From positions 1-33,802 of the forward strand of contig JACDGE010000020.1 of the NCBI GenBank assembly GCA_013815465.1: a stretch of DNA of 33,802 nt, written 5' to 3'. This document shows, in pieces, positions 31,201 to 33,802 of the stretch (the first letter of the stretch is position 1; every line of letters starts with the position of its first letter). This DNA comes from Alphaproteobacteria bacterium. Lineage in GTDB: Bacteria > Pseudomonadota > Alphaproteobacteria > UBA9655. Both the position numbers and the translations under genes were made by a program. A model generated the notes under the pieces. It did not search any database. It was given only the letters and a program-made list of their open reading frames with translations, and had not been told where the DNA came from.

Positions 31201-33540
31201 CTTGATGATGTACTCTCTCTCAAAATCATCCTCGATGCGTTTAGCAATTGTGTAGGTGAACTCGTGCCTTTCAATATGGCCTGATTCTTTCAAAAGAGCT
31301 CGGGCTGAGCGGTTTAAATCATTCGTATCCCGATTGCTAAAGGCCAACATGATGGAACTCTTCTCAGGTGCGTCCTTAAACCCAGAGTGCCACGCCTGAA
31401 TGAGCGCAGCCTTAGCACATTGGCGCACATCTAATCCTTGACCGGGTTTAAAACCCGGTTGCTTTTTCAACCCCACCAGCTCATCCAACCCGCACTTTTT
31501 AAGGAGATCCACAGCCTGTTGCTCTTGGGCCGTTTTATCCTGCCTTTTGTCCACGAAAAGATCCGCCAACCTTAAAGGATCAAGAGAGCGTGCCTCCAGG
31601 AAAGGCGCGTAAGCTTCGCCCTTTTTCAGAATTTGCGCTGCTGATGATTTCTGTATACTCTTCCATTCCAGATAGCGTCCAAAGTCCTGGTGCTGTTTCG
31701 CGAGAGAATAGGGGCTGCCTTCAGGGTTCGACTTATTAATATCCCGCATCATCTCACGATAAATCAGCGAAGACGTCCGAGTCGAGACTTCATAGAGTTT
31801 TAGAACGCCTTCACGATCACCACGGTCAAGGACCTCATGTAACGTGGGGAGTTTCTCCTCTACAATGTGGACATGACCTTTATCCATGTATTTCTGAATG
31901 GCTGCTTGGGTGTGTTGTTTTCCAAAGAGGACGGTTGCTTCACGTTGCCACTCTTGCCTCTGTCTCACTACCGTATTGAGCTCAACCTTCCCAAGACGCG
32001 TCGTGACAAGGCGAAAGGCAGGCCCTGCTTCCACAGGCTGGAGCTGCGCCCCATCCCCTACAACGATGAGTTTGACGCCAAGTTGTTTTACAGCCCTCAA
32101 CAGTTGCTCAAAGCGCTCCATATCCACCATGCCCGCCTCATCCAGGATAAGAACGCTGTTTTGATTGTACTGACAGCGCCCTTCCTCAAATTCCTTCAGG
32201 AACTTATGCAGGGTGCTTGAGGGAATGCCGCTCTGCTCAAGAGACTTAGTCTCAAGATTCTGTGCAGCCTTACCCGTAGGCGCCAACCCATAAACCGAAT
32301 AGCCCTCTGCCTTCCAGATGTCATGGCAAACACCAAGGGCCGTCGTTTTACCTGCGCCCGCGATGCCAACCACGCATTTGAGTTGCCCTTCATCAACCAA
32401 ATGATGGATGGCTTTGACCTGATCTGACGAAAGCCCTCCAAACTGCTTTAGCTCCTCATCAGCTTTTTCCAGGGCAGGATCGATAGAAGACGCTTGAACG
32501 CCATGAGACTTTGCTTTTCCGAGTGCATCCGCATTTTCAATGAGCGACCTCTCCGCCTTAAGCAAGGTACGCGTGGTATAAATGGATTTCCCTTCCAGGT
32601 CCGCTTTTAACAGCATCAGCTCGTTGGAATTTTTAAGCTTGGCCTCGAGCTTTTGAAAAAGGGGCAACTCATCCACATAGCGATGGAGGACGCGTCTCAC
32701 ATCGGCCCACATGAATGTGGAATGATGCTTTGAGACTATATCTAGAACCACATCAGGCCGGCGCATAATGCGGTAAAGGTTACGAAGCTGAGTGTCATGA
32801 AACTCCTGGGCCTTATCTGTGACAAATGAGTCTGGCTTATTTTTAGGGTTGGCTCTTCTTTCCATCTCCAAAACCCCCTTTCCCATTTTGGGTTGGGGCT
32901 CAATATCAATTCCTCGGTCTTTGTGAGAGCGATGATCGACACGAACATCATGACCATTCAGCTTGAGATGAAAGTTTGAGTACTCCTGCCACTGAGCGCG
33001 CAACTCGAGAAGGAGCTCCTTTTTATTCCAGTCTTCTTCCTTTTTGGAATTCATACCCTCCTCATCCAACCGTCTTGTGGTTACCAGAACGTGACAGTGG
33101 TGATTCTCATCACCCGTTTTCTCCTCCTTGTCAAAATGAAAATTGAGCTGGGCAGCCATGCCTCGCGCGCAAAGTTGATCTTCCACAAATTCCCGAGCAA
33201 GAGCCATGTTTTGCTCTTTTGTAAGCTCCCGATGGAGGGCAAACTCGAACTCTCGCCAGATACGAGCATCAACTCTTTTCTCTGATGCTTCCACAATATC
33301 GACAAAAGCCTGGACGCCTTTCTGTCGATCTTCACCCATTAGTTTTTGAACATCAACCGCCCACGCAGGCGCATCTTTTGGCAACAACAACTCCACATGC
33401 TCCACATCCTTAGATCGCTGATCGAAGCTCTGGCCTGTTTTGTCATCGTAAAGTTTGCAACCCGCACGATAAGCCACAGCACTCACCGTATTCCGGCTGC
33501 CTCGAGAAATCATCTTCACGCTGAAATGATAAAGCGCCAT
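28264..33540 (-). CDS. traA: Ti-type conjugative relaxase/helicase TraA with C-terminal Toprim domain
   Basis: The protein has 1758 residues from this start. The relaxase nicks and carries the transferred strand; the helicase unwinds it. I chose the ATG at 33540 because the family begins MALYHFSVK and GAAGG stands eight bases upstream; the frame stays open to an ATG at 33615 with no ribosome site. The N-terminus is a MobA/MobL-type relaxase: AVAYRAGCKLYDD, and the metal-binding cluster NHHCHVLVTTR near 145-155. The helicase is RecD/TraI-like: P-loop GIAGAGKTT near 390, LILDEAGMVD near 467, and AITIHKSQGTT near 845. A primase-like region follows (NGHIAVNLKTGAWIDH, about 1080), then Toprim motifs AEGVETAL (about 1275) and ICADHDAPDS (about 1317). 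The rest is charged. Its GC content is visibly higher than that of the cargo. Usual TraA proteins are shorter (about 1100-1500). Confidence 0.93.
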   Translation of the reverse strand: MALYHFSVKMISRGSRNTVSAVAYRAGCKLYDDKTGQSFDQRSKDVEHVELLLPKDAPAWAVDVQKLMGEDRQKGVQAFVDIVEASEKRVDARIWREFEFALHRELTKEQNMALAREFVEDQLCARGMAAQLNFHFDKEEKTGDENHHCHVLVTTRRLDEEGMNSKKEEDWNKKELLLELRAQWQEYSNFHLKLNGHDVRVDHRSHKDRGIDIEPQPKMGKGVLEMERRANPKNKPDSFVTDKAQEFHDTQLRNLYRIMRRPDVVLDIVSKHHSTFMWADVRRVLHRYVDELPLFQKLEAKLKNSNELMLLKADLEGKSIYTTRTLLKAERSLIENADALGKAKSHGVQASSIDPALEKADEELKQFGGLSSDQVKAIHHLVDEGQLKCVVGIAGAGKTTALGVCHDIWKAEGYSVYGLAPTGKAAQNLETKSLEQSGIPSSTLHKFLKEFEEGRCQYNQNSVLILDEAGMVDMERFEQLLRAVKQLGVKLIVVGDGAQLQPVEAGPAFRLVTTRLGKVELNTVVRQRQEWQREATVLFGKQHTQAAIQKYMDKGHVHIVEEKLPTLHEVLDRGDREGVLKLYEVSTRTSSLIYREMMRDINKSNPEGSPYSLAKQHQDFGRYLEWKSIQKSSAAQILKKGEAYAPFLEARSLDPLRLADLFVDKRQDKTAQEQQAVDLLKKCGLDELVGLKKQPGFKPGQGLDVRQCAKAALIQAWHSGFKDAPEKSSIMLAFSNRDTNDLNRSARALLKESGHIERHEFTYTIAKRIEDDFEREYIIKQQKNFSKGDRIVFTQNTKSLGVKNGTMGTITDLKPQTMKVKLDEGKEISFAPNLNPYFDQGWAITIHKSQGTTVDQTYMLASFEMTQNLAYVAMTRHREDVQVFGSSLDFWRPEKLPEALAKSGEKLSPGDYLDADSLNKLMQQDDRLLTKIFERVSNELDAMGAVSKKAFWQVADHFLGSYREKDIRVTPDVSQTSIREEARAEQLLQKKVGTPISSEISMLQHTSQTTTHYSNSDFEGRTYSPSSARVALNHMDITVVEDAIKQNMTSFADDIFSSIGEPYNSASSSSQERRYGKNGHIAVNLKTGAWIDHKNSEMAGGPLHMLMKLKGLEFKEALEYGASWAGLDRTDLNHQVAQPLAPTVQTLKKEAGGLNEEEKARIDRAQALWDKGRPIQGTLAERYLREHRKIEGVLSDDLRYLPFFTDPNSKYSFPCLMAAARSPEGDVTAVQLTFLNAHTALKADIPVAKRSFGVLKGSAVAIQDVPVSNVLFLAEGVETALSLRSAGIQGTIKATLGLSNIKRIVPESLNTQIIICADHDAPDSPAAQSLEKSVLALQERGLAVTVIKPDKLGEDFNDVLKNKGPQGVREILERSFLESNSLEGNPLEGSPLEVALPKDSLKIVSHQKEPPSQALMLELSLEKSTFEKEIGENTTFENRPAENSVGTSLQKSESKPTFVAQIPPKEKPLSPTREMVFEELTKGCARKLYANLGEERCDLTPDLTKGIDRQAKRAANFIFHAHTLKGTRPTDKQTDHYLQRANYELDRIPEIREEIIAGWKKVDSYRGEKDELIAHMMAERQASVEGRMYLEVKQSGLKPEGFNPPGLTTSSTIPHLAKEEIKQNRATTVTLAEKLATKQRLSETAATQCAKDITRYMETHGQKPSSDQMSAMAQISRDLDKEGYDPSIGTHNIEYLRRRDGDLRFRDWSASIKGLSGFRDFPHAVQDYTQPQARTKSYRTEKPVGEQKENRQGYGMDM

Positions 33541-33565
33541 GAGATAAACCTTCAAACTTGGTCTA

Positions 33566-33613
33566 AGGCGCTTGCGCCTAAGAGCGGTTGACGAAGGCAA
33601 CATGTAAGCGCGC
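33566..33613 (+). other. Candidate oriT: inverted repeats followed by a nic-like core
   Basis: AGGCGC TT GCGCCT (33566-33579) is a perfect dyad. A shorter one, GTTG/CAAC (33587-33601), is followed three bases later by TAAGCGCGC (33605-33613). RSF1010- and Ti-type origins place an inverted repeat just before a nic core TAAGTGCGC; this copy differs at one base. The position just upstream of traA and between divergent transcripts is where Ti plasmids carry oriT. Sequence similarity alone does not prove function. Confidence 0.4.
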
Positions 33614-33650
33614 ATGGAAACTTTTTAGCAAAGCTACCAAGACGGGCTTA

Positions 33651-33673
33651 GATAGCTGGCGCTATCATTTTTT
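33651..33673 (+). terminator. Short hairpin with T-run, or operator dyad
   Basis: GATAGC (33651-33656) pairs with GCTATC (33661-33666) across TGGC, then A and six T. This has terminator form on the plus strand, though no plus-strand gene precedes it here. The same core (TAGC...GCTA) recurs in the dyad at 33743-33758, so both may instead be binding sites for one regulator. Confidence 0.35.
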
Positions 33674-33732
33674 ATCTCTGGGTTTTTCTACGGGGTTACC
33701 GCTGGGTTTATTTATAGTATCGGTTTATTGCC

Positions 33733-33761
33733 TTGAAGAAGAATAGCAAATCTGCTATCTT
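33733..33761 (+). promoter_or_regulatory. Candidate promoter with overlapping dyad
   Basis: TTGAAG (33733-33738) and TATCTT (33756-33761) are 17 bases apart and resemble sigma-70 -35 and -10 boxes (four of six matches each). The dyad ATAGCA AATC TGCTAT (33743-33758) sits in the spacer and overlaps the -10, as an operator would. It would drive the gene starting at 33800. Confidence 0.45.
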
Positions 33762-33799
33762 ATGTCATCAATAAAAAACATAAAGAGGGAGCTCGTCTG

Positions 33800-33802
33800 A
33801 TG
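33800..33802 (+). CDS. Start codon of a divergent gene cut by the window edge
   Basis: The window ends in ATG preceded by AAAGAGGGAGCTCGTCTG, a good ribosome site (GAGGGAG) at proper distance. In Ti-type systems a traC/traD/traG operon is divergent from traA, so this may be such a gene. Only the start codon is visible. Confidence 0.4.

Noticed and set aside
33541-33615. Longer traA start at 33615
   Set aside because: No ribosome site, and the family normally starts at the MALYHFSVK methionine; the extra stretch overlaps the oriT-like dyads.

Overview
The window looks like accessory DNA from an obligately intracellular alphaproteobacterium of the Holosporales/Paracaedibacteraceae type (amoeba or protist endosymbionts). 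This is inferred from four things: a Ti-type conjugative relaxase gene, AT-rich cargo full of eukaryote-like repeat proteins (Sel1, TPR, LRR), STAND/NB-ARC ATPases, and a LuxR-type helix-turn-helix fused to a STAND protein. No rRNA, tRNA or CRISPR array was found.

Layout. Positions 1-640 hold decayed coding DNA: an unidentified plus-strand remnant and a minus-strand DksA/TraR-family zinc-finger gene broken by stops and frameshifts. Positions 641-1322 carry no recognisable gene, only inverted and direct repeats. Positions 1323-9920 are a two-gene minus-strand operon of large STAND proteins. The upstream gene is LuxR-HTH, membrane segment, NB-ARC, TPR. The downstream gene is signal/anchor, aminoglycoside-phosphotransferase-like kinase, NB-ARC, Sel1. 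A 379-base divergent region separates them from a plus-strand run of seven large genes (10300-28202): a Cys-rich hypothetical, two Sel1 proteins, a pseudo-serine-protease/LRR protein, a giant Sel1/LRR mosaic, a second pseudo-protease/LRR/Sel1 protein, and a patatin-like protein. Several are tightly packed (5-base gap, 4-base overlap). A terminator at 28191-28222 closes this block. The minus-strand gene at 28264-33540 is traA (relaxase, helicase and Toprim). Beyond it lies a candidate oriT/divergent-promoter region, and a plus-strand start codon at the very edge of the window.

How the parts may work together (inference). Eight of the nine cargo proteins begin with a hydrophobic export segment ending in the same kind of cleavage site, P-x-x-[A/G/S] followed by Met, so they form one exported set. 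Three of them keep an enzyme fold but have lost the catalytic nucleophile: two trypsin/V8-like domains and one patatin. Together with Sel1 and LRR binding surfaces this suggests binding or decoy proteins acting on the host, or on a competitor, rather than enzymes. The exported kinase-STAND protein could only use ATP if it reached host cytosol. The cargo is AT-rich and lies between more GC-rich conjugation-type DNA on both sides, consistent with an effector island carried by, or inserted into, an integrative conjugative element.
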